64,000 nt of DNA from the NCBI GenBank assembly GCA_034430425.1, contig DAOUEK010000020.1, positions 10,021-74,020 on the forward strand. The letters are read 5' to 3'. The position numbers and the translations under genes are program-made. Positions within the stretch are counted from its first letter, which is position 1; each line of letters begins with the position of its first letter. The notes beneath the pieces were generated by a model. The model saw only the letters and a program-made list of their open reading frames with translations, ran no database searches and was not told the origin of the DNA. The stretch comes from WVZH01 sp034430425 (lineage in GTDB: Bacteria > Chloroflexota > Anaerolineae > Anaerolineales > E44-bin32). Shown one piece after another: positions 43,355-52,104 of this stretch.

Positions 43355-44554
43355 ATGCCTCGAAGTAAAATGTGTAGTCTTTCGTTCTTCATTACGATCC
43401 TGATCGTTTTCGTAAGTTCATGCAACATGCCTGCGCCCGAACTCTCGACACCCGACCTTATGGGTACAGCTGCGGCGCAGACGGTTGAGGCGCGCCTTAC
43501 AGAGGATGAAATACCCGTGTCGACGACTTCTGTTGCTCCGGATGATAACAATCCTTCAGATCCGGACTCTGTTGAAGCGACGAAAACAGCAACGGCAACC
43601 GTAACGAAGACACCAGGCGATGGGGATTGCACCCAGGCAATCTTCGTCGATGATATAACCATCGCGGATGGCACGGAAATTAAACCTGGAACCAAGTTCA
43701 CGAAAACATGGCGCTTGCGCAACGGCAGCTCCTGCTCCTGGACGAGTGAATACAAACTCGTGTTCTTTGATGGGGATTTGCTGGGCGCGAAGGAGTCGTA
43801 TCCCCTTTTGGGCGAAGTGAAGCCTGGAGATGAAGTCGATCTCTCCATCGAATTCACAGCACCCGAACAGGAAGGCAGCTACCGGTCGGATTGGCGCTTG
43901 AAAAGCCCGTCCGGTGTGATCTTCGGTACAGGTGGGGATGGGGATCAAAGTTTCTTTGTGGAAATCGCTGTCTCGAGTGAGGTCGAAGACCTCGACCTGG
44001 GAGCGGCAACATGGCGAGATAACTTTGATGGCTACGTTTATTGGTACCTGCTGGATACCGCTCAGACCAAATTCGAGATCAAGAACAACCAGATGGTGAT
44101 GAAGACATTCAGCAAGGGCGGTCTGGATGAGTGGGGGCTTTCGAGCAGGCCGGTGGAGGATGACTTTTACCTCGAGGCTATCGCCAAGACTGGAGATCAG
44201 TGTGCGGGTCAGGACCGCTACGGCGTTCTTGTGCGAGCGTCCGATCCAAATCATGCCTATGTGTTCGGTTTCACCTGCAACGGCAAGTATCGGCTCTATC
44301 GTTGGAACGATGGCGAATTCAAGGCCTTGGCCGGCTGGACGAGTTCGCCGTACATTGTGTCAGGCCCGAATCAAACCAACCGATTGGGCATATATGTTAA
44401 AGGCAGCACCTTTAAGCTCTATGCCAACGGAAAATTGTTGACATCTCTCACGGACAGCACGTTCAAAAGCGGACGCTTCGGATTGTTTATCGCCGCGGAG
44501 CAAACGAATGATTTTGAAGTGGTAGTTGAGGAAGTTGCTTATTGGGAGCAGTAA
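43355..44554 (+). CDS. Lipoprotein with NBR1-like Ig domain and a lectin/LamG-like domain
   Basis: 399 residues. The lipobox is VSSC (Cys23), then a Thr/Asp-rich stalk (~30-90). Next is a ~100-residue domain with FTKTWRLRNGSSCSWTSEYK, VKPGDEVDLSIEFTAP and GSYRSDWRLKSPSG, the pattern of the Ig-like domain named after NBR1, found in many Chloroflexi surface proteins. The C-terminal ~180 residues (FDGYVYWYLLDTA, YGVLVRASDPNHAYVF, LGIYVKGSTFKLYANGKLL) look like a concanavalin/DUF1080-type beta sandwich that may bind carbohydrate. GAGGAGG precedes ATG 43355. Outer-surface location follows from the lipobox. The ligand is unknown. Confidence 0.8.
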   Translation: MPRSKMCSLSFFITILIVFVSSCNMPAPELSTPDLMGTAAAQTVEARLTEDEIPVSTTSVAPDDNNPSDPDSVEATKTATATVTKTPGDGDCTQAIFVDDITIADGTEIKPGTKFTKTWRLRNGSSCSWTSEYKLVFFDGDLLGAKESYPLLGEVKPGDEVDLSIEFTAPEQEGSYRSDWRLKSPSGVIFGTGGDGDQSFFVEIAVSSEVEDLDLGAATWRDNFDGYVYWYLLDTAQTKFEIKNNQMVMKTFSKGGLDEWGLSSRPVEDDFYLEAIAKTGDQCAGQDRYGVLVRASDPNHAYVFGFTCNGKYRLYRWNDGEFKALAGWTSSPYIVSGPNQTNRLGIYVKGSTFKLYANGKLLTSLTDSTFKSGRFGLFIAAEQTNDFEVVVEEVAYWEQ

Positions 44555-44650
44555 CCAGCGTTCTGGATCAGATATACTGAAAATGCCTGTATTCCGTTCG
44601 AGTTTTCATCTACTGACTACGATGAGCGATGGTTTGTTGGAGGATTCCCC

Positions 44651-46210
44651 ATGTTTCGACCACGTATCGTTTTGAAATCGTTATGGATATCCATCATCCT
44701 GCTTCTCATCTCATCTTGCAGTACTTCCGATCGTGCCGCACAGTTGGCAGGAAAATCGATCGACTCGTTGGATGATGTCAAGTATGCGACGGTTCAGATC
44801 GAAGCAACGGGATCATTTGTCGATCCTCATGAGGGATTGCTATCCAACGTCGCCGGACGAGGTTCCGGGTTTATCATCGATCCATCTGGGATCGCGGTAA
44901 CCAACAATCACGTCGTCAGTGGTGCGGCAACGTTGGAAGTGTGGGTGGCGGGTGAAGAATTATCCCGTAATGCTACAATCCTCGGCGTTTCAGAATGCTC
45001 TGACCTTGCGCTTATCGATATCGATGGAGAGGATTTTCCGTATTTAGAGTGGCATGATGGCGAAATCCAGGTTGGACTAGACGTTTACGCAGTCGGATAC
45101 CCATTAGGTGATCCGGAATATACTTTGACCTCAGGGATTGTGTCGAAGGAAAAGACGAGTGGAGATACCCCATGGTCGTCCATCGACAATGTTCTGCAAC
45201 ACGATGCCACTATTAACCCGGGGAACTCAGGTGGACCTCTGGTAACAAGTGATGGCAAAGTAGTCGCGGTGAATTTTGCCTCCAGTCAACAGCCCGGTAC
45301 GCAAGCGCAGTTCTACGCCATAAAAGTGGATGAAGCTGCAGAAATCATTGAGCAACTACGAGCTGGCGAAAACGTCACCTCGATGGGCATCAATGGTGTT
45401 GCGGTGAATGATGGTGAGAGTCTTTTTGGGATCTGGATCTACTCTGTTACTGCGGGATCTCCGGCAGACGTTGCCGGAGTCCGGCCGGGCGACATCATCG
45501 TGACACTTGAAGGCCTCGTACTTTCAACCGACGGAACGATGTCGGATTATTGCGATGTATTGCGGACGCATGGTGAAGATGCCGTGATGAGTATTCAGGT
45601 TCTTCGGTTTGAGACGCAGGAAGTGCTGGAGGGTCGTATCAATGGACCTGCGCTGCAGGTTTCGTATTCCTTTGGTCGAGAGTTGGCGGCCAATGTAGAA
45701 GGGGAAGATCAAGTCCCATCCGGCGTATATAAAGATTTTATGGTTATCACGGATAGCCAAAGCGAGATCCAGATGGAAGTCCCAATCGCTTGGGGTGACG
45801 TCAACCCCGATGTCTTATGGGACCACACCGCCGGTCTTTGGGCTGCACCCGATCTCGTTGAATTCACGATTTTCGAAGAGGGTCCTGGGGTATCGTTTAT
45901 CGCACACAACCGTGAGTATTTGGCTGTGGGCACGATCGAGGAGGAACTAGAAGACCCCTTCGTGCGTCAAGATCAATGTGTTTTCGAAGGTCGATATCCT
46001 TTTGAAAAACCCAAATTCAAAGGGATGTTTGATTTATATACGGATTGCAATGGTGCCGGCGGACCTGTAAGGTTAGCCTTGGTAGCTGAACTGCAGGACC
46101 CAACACAGGATGTTGTTATTCGGATTATCATTCAAGTCGTAACCGAAGATGATCTCTTCGCGCTTGATCATATCCTGGAGACCTTCGCGGTAATCTCGCC
46201 GATTTTGTGA
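44651..46210 (+). CDS. HtrA-like trypsin-type serine protease lipoprotein with PDZ domain (copy 1)
   Basis: 519 residues. The lipobox is ISSC (Cys23). The S1C protease domain has triad H87 (TNNHVV), D118 (SDLALIDID) and S193 (NPGNSGGPL). A PDZ domain follows (~250-330, SPADVAGVRPGDIIVTLEGL), then a unique ~170-residue C-terminal domain. DegP/HtrA relatives degrade or refold damaged envelope proteins. This one is lipid-anchored. GGAGG precedes ATG 44651, and a TATACT at 44573-44578 may be its -10 box. It is the most divergent of three tandem copies and lacks the CGGGGAASS N-terminus shared by the other two. Confidence 0.92.
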   Translation: MFRPRIVLKSLWISIILLLISSCSTSDRAAQLAGKSIDSLDDVKYATVQIEATGSFVDPHEGLLSNVAGRGSGFIIDPSGIAVTNNHVVSGAATLEVWVAGEELSRNATILGVSECSDLALIDIDGEDFPYLEWHDGEIQVGLDVYAVGYPLGDPEYTLTSGIVSKEKTSGDTPWSSIDNVLQHDATINPGNSGGPLVTSDGKVVAVNFASSQQPGTQAQFYAIKVDEAAEIIEQLRAGENVTSMGINGVAVNDGESLFGIWIYSVTAGSPADVAGVRPGDIIVTLEGLVLSTDGTMSDYCDVLRTHGEDAVMSIQVLRFETQEVLEGRINGPALQVSYSFGRELAANVEGEDQVPSGVYKDFMVITDSQSEIQMEVPIAWGDVNPDVLWDHTAGLWAAPDLVEFTIFEEGPGVSFIAHNREYLAVGTIEEELEDPFVRQDQCVFEGRYPFEKPKFKGMFDLYTDCNGAGGPVRLALVAELQDPTQDVVIRIIIQVVTEDDLFALDHILETFAVISPIL

Positions 46211-46358
46211 AGTATGATCTTTTTGTCAGGTGGCGGTATTGATCCAGACGTTGCGAAAGGATCGAAGCGATATTCAGTAAGAACGTCCTTTGCTTGTATC
46301 GTAAATCGTTTGCATGTAAGATAAATTTAGCTCTTATGATCTCCGATGGAGGAAGATA

Positions 46359-47957
46359 ATGAAACGCAGAGGATTGATATTGGCAGTATTTGGTGTTTGT
46401 TGTTTTGCCTTCCTGCTCGCTGCTTGTGGTGGCGGCGGGGCGGCCTCTTCATTGGAAGATGCCAAAAGCGCCATCATCCAGATTGAAGCCAAGGGAAGTT
46501 TCAAGGATCCGGAAGTTGGATTAATGATGAACGTTGCCGGCCGGGGTTCCGGTTTCATCATCGACCCATCCGGCATCGCCGTGACCAACAATCACGTGGT
46601 CACCGGTGCGGCAACGCTGAAAGTATGGGTCGGTGGGGAGACGGAATCGCGCAACGCCAAGATTCTGGGGGTCTCGGAATGCTCCGATCTGGCGGTGATC
46701 GACATCGACGGGGATGATTTCCCCTATCTGGAATGGTACGAGGGAACGATCAGCGCGGGGATGGACGTGTATGCAGCGGGATTTCCGCTGGGTGATCCGG
46801 AATACACGCTGACGCGAGGGATTGTATCCAAGGAAAGTGCTTCAGGGGAATCGGCTTATTCTTCGGTGGACAGGGTCATCGAACACGACGCCACGATCAA
46901 TCCGGGCAACTCGGGCGGACCGCTGATCACGCCGGACGGGGAAGTGGTGGGGATAAATTACCTGGGGCGTTCGCGGCCGGGTACGCAGACACAGTTCTTT
47001 GCCATTGCCCGGGACGAGGCGTTGGAGATGATCGAGATTATGCAGACCGGCGAGGATGCGGATTCGATCGGGATCAACGGGGAAGCGGTGAACAATGGTG
47101 AGGGATTGTCGGGGATCTGGGTGTCGTCGGTGAAGTCGGGATCTCCGGCGGATGTGGCAGGGATCAAGGGCGGAGACATCATCATCACCATCGAGGGATT
47201 GGTATTGGCGACGGATTACACGATGTCGGATTACTGCGACATACTGCGGACACACGATCCTGGTGACACGCTGAACGTGCAGGTGATGCGATTCGAAACG
47301 CGTGAGTTCCTCGATGGGCAGATCAATGGCCGGCCGCTGGAATCCATGATAACCGCAGGAGCAGTTTCTTCTTCGGGAGGAGATTCTTCAGGAGATACAT
47401 CTTCCGGAGGCGGATCTTCTTCCGGCGGGTCGGGTGAATTGCCAGCAGGTTCGTCATACAGCAGTTATATCAAGATCGCAGATGATGCGCGTTCTTTGAA
47501 TGTCCAAATTCCTTCAGATTGGCTCGATGTCGTAGGCCCTGCCTGGGAATACGACGGTTCTGTGATTGGCGCAATGATCATTGCCACTGGCGACCAGGCG
47601 AAATTCTATGAAGGATATTCAGAGCCTGGTGCTATGATACAGGTCACGAATGACGTTGAGTTGTTTGGTGATTACAAAACGTACCTCGACGCTGTGCAAG
47701 GTGTTTGGCTGAATTACTGCGGCAGTGTTGATGAACGTTTTACTCACGAAAATGAACTCTGGACGGGAGCAACGGATTATTATAGAGGTTGTGGAATTGC
47801 CGGTGAAAATGCGGGCTTGTTCCAAACCGTGGTCGTTCCGAAGGCCTATCCCGATATGTATCTTGCCAGTATTGTTGTCGTAGCCCGTTCCGAAGCCGAT
47901 ATCGAGGCCTGGGGTATGATCGTGAACTCACTCAACGTAGTTGGGCAACTCCCGTAA
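46359..47957 (+). CDS. HtrA-like serine protease lipoprotein with PDZ domain (copy 2)
   Basis: 532 residues. The lipobox LLAAC is followed by GGGGAASS. Triad H79, D110, S185 has the same spacing as copy 1. The PDZ domain (~240-320) contains SPADVAGIKGGDIIITIEGL. A Ser/Gly-rich linker (~330-365) leads to a C-terminal domain with no resemblance to that of copy 3 beyond a few positions. Catalytic and PDZ parts are nearly the same as in copy 3 at the DNA level. GGAGGA lies before ATG 46359. A terminator after the gene separates it from copy 3. Confidence 0.93.
   Translation: MKRRGLILAVFGVCCFAFLLAACGGGGAASSLEDAKSAIIQIEAKGSFKDPEVGLMMNVAGRGSGFIIDPSGIAVTNNHVVTGAATLKVWVGGETESRNAKILGVSECSDLAVIDIDGDDFPYLEWYEGTISAGMDVYAAGFPLGDPEYTLTRGIVSKESASGESAYSSVDRVIEHDATINPGNSGGPLITPDGEVVGINYLGRSRPGTQTQFFAIARDEALEMIEIMQTGEDADSIGINGEAVNNGEGLSGIWVSSVKSGSPADVAGIKGGDIIITIEGLVLATDYTMSDYCDILRTHDPGDTLNVQVMRFETREFLDGQINGRPLESMITAGAVSSSGGDSSGDTSSGGGSSSGGSGELPAGSSYSSYIKIADDARSLNVQIPSDWLDVVGPAWEYDGSVIGAMIIATGDQAKFYEGYSEPGAMIQVTNDVELFGDYKTYLDAVQGVWLNYCGSVDERFTHENELWTGATDYYRGCGIAGENAGLFQTVVVPKAYPDMYLASIVVVARSEADIEAWGMIVNSLNVVGQLP
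46414..47340 (+). repeat. Duplicated block, partner of 48282-49204
   Basis: From the lipobox to the end of the PDZ domain, copies 2 and 3 of the protease line up over about 920 bases. There are few differences (roughly nine in ten bases equal by eye) and one three-base indel. Similarity stops sharply at the linker, and upstream and downstream sequences are unrelated. This marks a recent duplication or gene conversion limited to the catalytic/PDZ part. Confidence 0.85.
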
Positions 47958-48005
47958 CAGCCGGAAAATGGTCTATAACCGGGTTTACGCAAATGTTGTT
48001 GGTTT

Positions 48006-48041
48006 GAAGCCCTGAGAGACATCTCGGGGCTTCTTCTTGTT
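48006..48041 (+). terminator. Terminator between protease copies 2 and 3
   Basis: GAAGCCCTGAGA (48006-48017), loop GACA, TCTCGGGGCTTC (48022-48033): a 12-bp stem with one G-T pair, followed by TTCTTGTT. Confidence 0.88.
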
Positions 48042-48072
48042 CTGGCTGGATGCAAATGGGGAAAATTTCATT

Positions 48073-48100
48073 TTGTTAATTAATTCACAATCTGTATAAT
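48073..48100 (+). promoter_or_regulatory. Promoter of protease copy 3
   Basis: TTGTTA (48073-48078), 16-base spacer, TATAAT (48095-48100). The transcript would have a leader of about 120 bases before ATG 48230, unusually long for this window. The leader contains no obvious hairpin. Confidence 0.6.
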
Positions 48101-48229
48101 CTGGGGTGAGGCAGCACGATAAATCGAATTACGCAACGATTAGAATCAATGACTATTTATTTCATCATCCGGTTGGCTTAAGTTGCCTAATGCCGATATT
48201 TTAAAGCAATCATACGGAGGAATGTATAA

Positions 48230-49804
48230 ATGCGAAAGAAAAGTGTTGTGTGGATATTCAGTATCTGCTGGTTGACGTTCTTGCTCGCTGCCTGTGGCGG
48301 TGGCGGGGCGGCCTCTTCATTGGAAGAGGCCAAAAGCGCCATCATCCAGATTGAAGCCAAGGGAAGTTTCAAGGATCCTCAAGTTGGATTGGTGATGTCC
48401 GCTGGACGGGGCTCCGGTTTCATCATCGATCCATCCGGTATTGCCATAACCAACAACCACGTGGTGACGGGTGCGGCAACGCTGGAGGTGTGGATCGGTG
48501 GGGAGACCGAATCACACAACGCCAGGATTCTGGGGGTTTCGGAGTGTTCCGATCTGGCGGTGATCGACATCGACGGAGAAGGCTACCCTTATCTGGAATG
48601 GTACGAGGGTAGGATCAGCGCGGGGATGGATGTATATGCTGCGGGATATCCGCTGGGCGATCCGGAATATACGCTGACGCGCGGGATCGTGTCGAAGGAA
48701 AATGCGGATGGGGATTCGTCCTGGGCATCGGTGGACGACGTGATCGAGCACGACGCAACGATCAATCCGGGCAACTCGGGTGGGCCGCTGATCACGCCGG
48801 AAGGTGAGGTGGTGGGGGTCAACTACATGGGACGTACGGCATCGGGTGCGCAGACGCAGTTCTTCGCCATTGGCCGGGACGAGGCGTTGGAGTTGATCGA
48901 GATCATGCGAACCGGCGAGGACGCTGATTCGATCGGGATCAACGGAAGTGCGGTGAACGACGGCGAGGGGTTATCGGGGATCTGGGTGTCGTCGGTGAAA
49001 TCAGGATCTCCGGCGGATGTGGCGGGGATCAAGGGTGGAGATATCATCTATACCATCGAAGGGTTGGTGTTGGCGACGGATTACACGATGTCGGATTACT
49101 GTGATATCTTGCGGACGCACGATCCGGGTGACACGCTGAATGTGCAGGTGATGCGATTCGAAACGCGTGAGTTCCTCGAGGGGCAGATCAATGGCCGGCC
49201 GCTGTCATCATTAACCTCGCAAAGCACGGAAGAGAAAGAAGATGATGCTGCAGCGCCACCTCCGCCTACTGCAACCATGGCGCCAACTAAGGCGCCAGCT
49301 ACGCCTGAAAGCGAATGGTACATTGCCGTTGACGAATATGGGTCAATTGCGGTTTCCCTGCCAACATTTCAATGGCCCAATTACATCTACTCCGATTGGA
49401 CGGAGGACGGTGAGATCGTCGGGACTTCGATCTACGCTTCATCGGATATCGAAGCGATGTTGAATTGGGAAGCCTCCGGCGTGATCTTGAGTGTTGCCGG
49501 CAATTACAGCAAGGGATATATCCAGGTGCTGGAAGAATATCGTGCTGTTTTTTCGGAAGTATGTGATGATAATAATCCCTATAGTAGTGATTTCGAGAAT
49601 GAATATTACCGTGGTCAATCGGAGCGCTATTGGCGTTGCGGTGGTCAGAACGGACCAACGGTCGATATTTACTCGCTTGTGAGTCAAGATGATCCACAGG
49701 CATTCGTGGCGACGTTGCTAATTTTCTGGTTCATTCCTAATGAATATCAACTCACGGAGGATGTGCTCCTGAATTTCACGGTTTTACCGGAAAATTTGCC
49801 GTAA
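48230..49804 (+). CDS. HtrA-like serine protease lipoprotein with PDZ domain (copy 3)
   Basis: 524 residues. The lipobox LLAAC is followed by GGGGAASS as in copy 2. Triad H77, D108, S183. The PDZ domain carries SPADVAGIKGGDIIYTIEGL. A Pro/Ala/Thr-rich linker (~335-360) differs from the Ser/Gly linker of copy 2. The C-terminal domain (~365-524) is again specific to this copy. GGAGG lies ten bases before ATG 48230. It has its own promoter and is separated from copy 2 by a terminator, so the three proteases can be regulated independently. The C-terminal domains probably set substrate or partner choice. Confidence 0.93.
   Translation: MRKKSVVWIFSICWLTFLLAACGGGGAASSLEEAKSAIIQIEAKGSFKDPQVGLVMSAGRGSGFIIDPSGIAITNNHVVTGAATLEVWIGGETESHNARILGVSECSDLAVIDIDGEGYPYLEWYEGRISAGMDVYAAGYPLGDPEYTLTRGIVSKENADGDSSWASVDDVIEHDATINPGNSGGPLITPEGEVVGVNYMGRTASGAQTQFFAIGRDEALELIEIMRTGEDADSIGINGSAVNDGEGLSGIWVSSVKSGSPADVAGIKGGDIIYTIEGLVLATDYTMSDYCDILRTHDPGDTLNVQVMRFETREFLEGQINGRPLSSLTSQSTEEKEDDAAAPPPPTATMAPTKAPATPESEWYIAVDEYGSIAVSLPTFQWPNYIYSDWTEDGEIVGTSIYASSDIEAMLNWEASGVILSVAGNYSKGYIQVLEEYRAVFSEVCDDNNPYSSDFENEYYRGQSERYWRCGGQNGPTVDIYSLVSQDDPQAFVATLLIFWFIPNEYQLTEDVLLNFTVLPENLP
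48282..49204 (+). repeat. Duplicated block, partner of 46414-47340
   Basis: Second copy of the protease-PDZ block. It is more GC-rich and more conserved than its flanks. Confidence 0.85.
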
Positions 49805-49861
49805 CCTGGATCGATAACAACAAAATATTTAACTGCTTTCCACGAACCAAGGAGAGTTCGT

Positions 49862-52039
49862 CTATTCCATGGAAATTTGGGGCTCAATCTCGCGCCACGT
49901 CTTTCCGCCATTGTTCGTATGGACCAGGGCGATTTCATCTTCGTAAGTGGCGACGACCCATGCCTGGTCCAGATCAATAAAACTGAACTGCCCTTGCCAG
50001 CGGACGTTTTTAACGGAAATCCAATCTTGTCCTTGATTTTCCGAAAATGCGATATTTTGCCCCAAAGCGAAGGCTTTCTGTTCATCGAGAAATAGTAGTT
50101 CTATCCCCGGAAATTCGTTTGTCTTCCAGGTTGTTCCTGAATCTTCAGTGACGAATACATAGCGCTCTGTCGTGTCACTTGTATCTGAGAAGATATAACA
50201 TTCAACGAGGAGAGCGCCTTGGGTTTCTGAAAATAAAAATGGGTCCTTGGTTATGCAGTAGCTGTTATCAACTTCTGCTTCAGCAAATGGCAGTGGAAGC
50301 CAGATCGACTGCCAGGTTTGTCCTCCATCTACCGTCCAATCAACGAGCGGTTCGGGATACAGGCCCTGACAATCATAAGTAATCCATCCACTGTTTTCCA
50401 GAAACACCATGCCCGTTTTCAAGCATCCCTGGAGTTCTTCATCTTTGTATGGATCGATCAGTGTTTCCCAGGATAGGCCACCATCCAGCGTACGATAGAG
50501 GGCAACGTATTCGTTTCCCATTCCGGATTCAACATGGCGCAGCAGCCATCCGTGATTCGGATCGTTGAAATCGAGTCGATCGGAGCGGCTTCGGGGGAAA
50601 TCGATCTTTGTAGCTTCCCAGGTTTGACCTCCGTTCGATGTCATCCAGACATCAGCGCTGTCGTTGTACGCAATCCAGACGTGGTCGCTGTCGTAGCAAA
50701 ATGCTTCGGTGCTTGTCGGTGTGATTGAGATTGAACGAAGTGCTGGGGGGGACATGTCTCGCCAGGTCGTGCCGCCATCGGTCGTTCGCAATATGTGATC
50801 AAAATTCTCGCCATTGCCGCCGAGTGCCCAGCCGACTTGAGCGTCGATCATATCGATGTGTTTGATGATAGCCGGTTGTTCCCCCTTAAGCGGCAGGATT
50901 GGTCGTGTAAAAACCTGCTTTGATGCGTTTCGTACCTGGATAGGATCATCAGGATTCGAAGAAGGTAAGAATTTGTAGATCGAGTTATACCCACCTGCGA
51001 TCCAGATTGCGCCATCTGGCCCCTCCTGGATGGCGTTGATATCGTAAATCTGCAGTTCGTGGTCCTGGGAGTAATTAATCCAATGATCATCGAGCAAACG
51101 CGAAATCCCACCGATCGACCCGACCCACAAGCTTCCATCCGACGCGCCGAGCAGGGCATCGATGCGCGCGTCCGCAAGTCCATCATCCTGCGGTATCTGC
51201 CTCCAGGTATTACCATCGAAACGATTCAGCGTTCCATGGGTTCCGGCCCATATAGTGCCATCGGTTGTGACCGCCAGCGTTCGGATCACGCCGCCTACCA
51301 CCCCCTGCTCGGATCCGTAATACTTCCAATTGTGGCCATCGAAGCTGGATACCCCCCGATTGGTTCCGAACCAGATGGTCCCGTCTGGCGTCTCCGTGAT
51401 GGCATTGACCGTGTCGTCCACCAGGCCAATGATGCTGGTGAAGCCTTGCCAGCTTTCACCATCGAAACGGGATACGCCTCCATAGGTGCCAAACCAGAGG
51501 TCCCCATCCGAAGCAGCCAGTGCGCTGGTTACGGAATTATCGATCAATCCATTCGATGTGGAATAGGTCGTCCAGGTTCTATCTTTTAAGCGGCTGACAC
51601 CTCCACCGAGTGTGGCGAACCAAATCCCGCCGTCTTTATCGACCACAATCGCTTGCACGTTATCGTTCGGGAGCCCTTGTTCTGTACCATAGATCGTCCA
51701 GGTCTCTCCGTTGAATTGAACTGCTCCCATGACGCCGCCAAACCAGAGCGAATCGTCTGCTGCGTTCACAATGGTCCAGACGTATGAAACCGTGCCTGTC
51801 GGTCTCAATTGGTAGGTAGTGATGCCCATCTGGTCATCGGTGTCGAGAAACGGAGTGTTTCTGACTTTGGGCAATGTAAGAGGTGCGGTTACCGTTGGGC
51901 TTGGTGTCGCTTGTACGAAGGTTTGCGTGTTTCCGGTATCCGTGGGCGTATTCGTCGTAGTTGCTGCGTTACACCCCGCAAGCAGAAAAACGTGCGTCAG
52001 GATTAAAACGATGAACCAACCTGTTTTCCGGATTTGCAT
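49862..52039 (-). CDS. Lipoprotein: two-component-regulator-type propeller plus Ycf48-like domain
   Basis: 725 residues from ATG 52039 (AAGGGTG upstream). The open frame continues to 52408, but that part overlaps the upstream gene. The lipobox is LLAGC (Cys23), followed by a Thr-rich stalk. About eight repeats of ~40 residues follow (~75-400), of the kind WFGTxxGVSRFDGxxWxxY, the reg_prop propeller repeats normally found in hybrid sensor kinases. The C-terminal half (~410-725) is a Ycf48/BNR-type propeller (LRTTDGGTTWRDMSP, TSNGGQTWEATKID, TEDSGTTWKTNEFPG). Here both sit on an anchored lipoprotein with no signalling domain. Last gene of the minus-strand lipoprotein run, convergent with protease copy 3. 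Confidence 0.85.
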   Translation of the reverse strand: MQIRKTGWFIVLILTHVFLLAGCNAATTTNTPTDTGNTQTFVQATPSPTVTAPLTLPKVRNTPFLDTDDQMGITTYQLRPTGTVSYVWTIVNAADDSLWFGGVMGAVQFNGETWTIYGTEQGLPNDNVQAIVVDKDGGIWFATLGGGVSRLKDRTWTTYSTSNGLIDNSVTSALAASDGDLWFGTYGGVSRFDGESWQGFTSIIGLVDDTVNAITETPDGTIWFGTNRGVSSFDGHNWKYYGSEQGVVGGVIRTLAVTTDGTIWAGTHGTLNRFDGNTWRQIPQDDGLADARIDALLGASDGSLWVGSIGGISRLLDDHWINYSQDHELQIYDINAIQEGPDGAIWIAGGYNSIYKFLPSSNPDDPIQVRNASKQVFTRPILPLKGEQPAIIKHIDMIDAQVGWALGGNGENFDHILRTTDGGTTWRDMSPPALRSISITPTSTEAFCYDSDHVWIAYNDSADVWMTSNGGQTWEATKIDFPRSRSDRLDFNDPNHGWLLRHVESGMGNEYVALYRTLDGGLSWETLIDPYKDEELQGCLKTGMVFLENSGWITYDCQGLYPEPLVDWTVDGGQTWQSIWLPLPFAEAEVDNSYCITKDPFLFSETQGALLVECYIFSDTSDTTERYVFVTEDSGTTWKTNEFPGIELLFLDEQKAFALGQNIAFSENQGQDWISVKNVRWQGQFSFIDLDQAWVVATYEDEIALVHTNNGGKTWREIEPQISME

Positions 52040-52104
52040 TGGCACCCTTGTATCGCGGCTGCTTCTGTATGCTGCTCGCAATGCGGCTCGTTCACTCTGG
52101 GACA

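Noticed and set aside
46414..49204. Long direct repeat considered as a mobile element
   Set aside because: The repeated block is coding sequence of two proteases; no transposase, terminal inverted repeats or target duplications were seen.
49842..49861. Small hairpin (ACGAAC/GTTCGT) between convergent genes, considered as a terminator
   Set aside because: Only six pairs, no T tract on either strand, and it touches the stop codon of the minus-strand gene.
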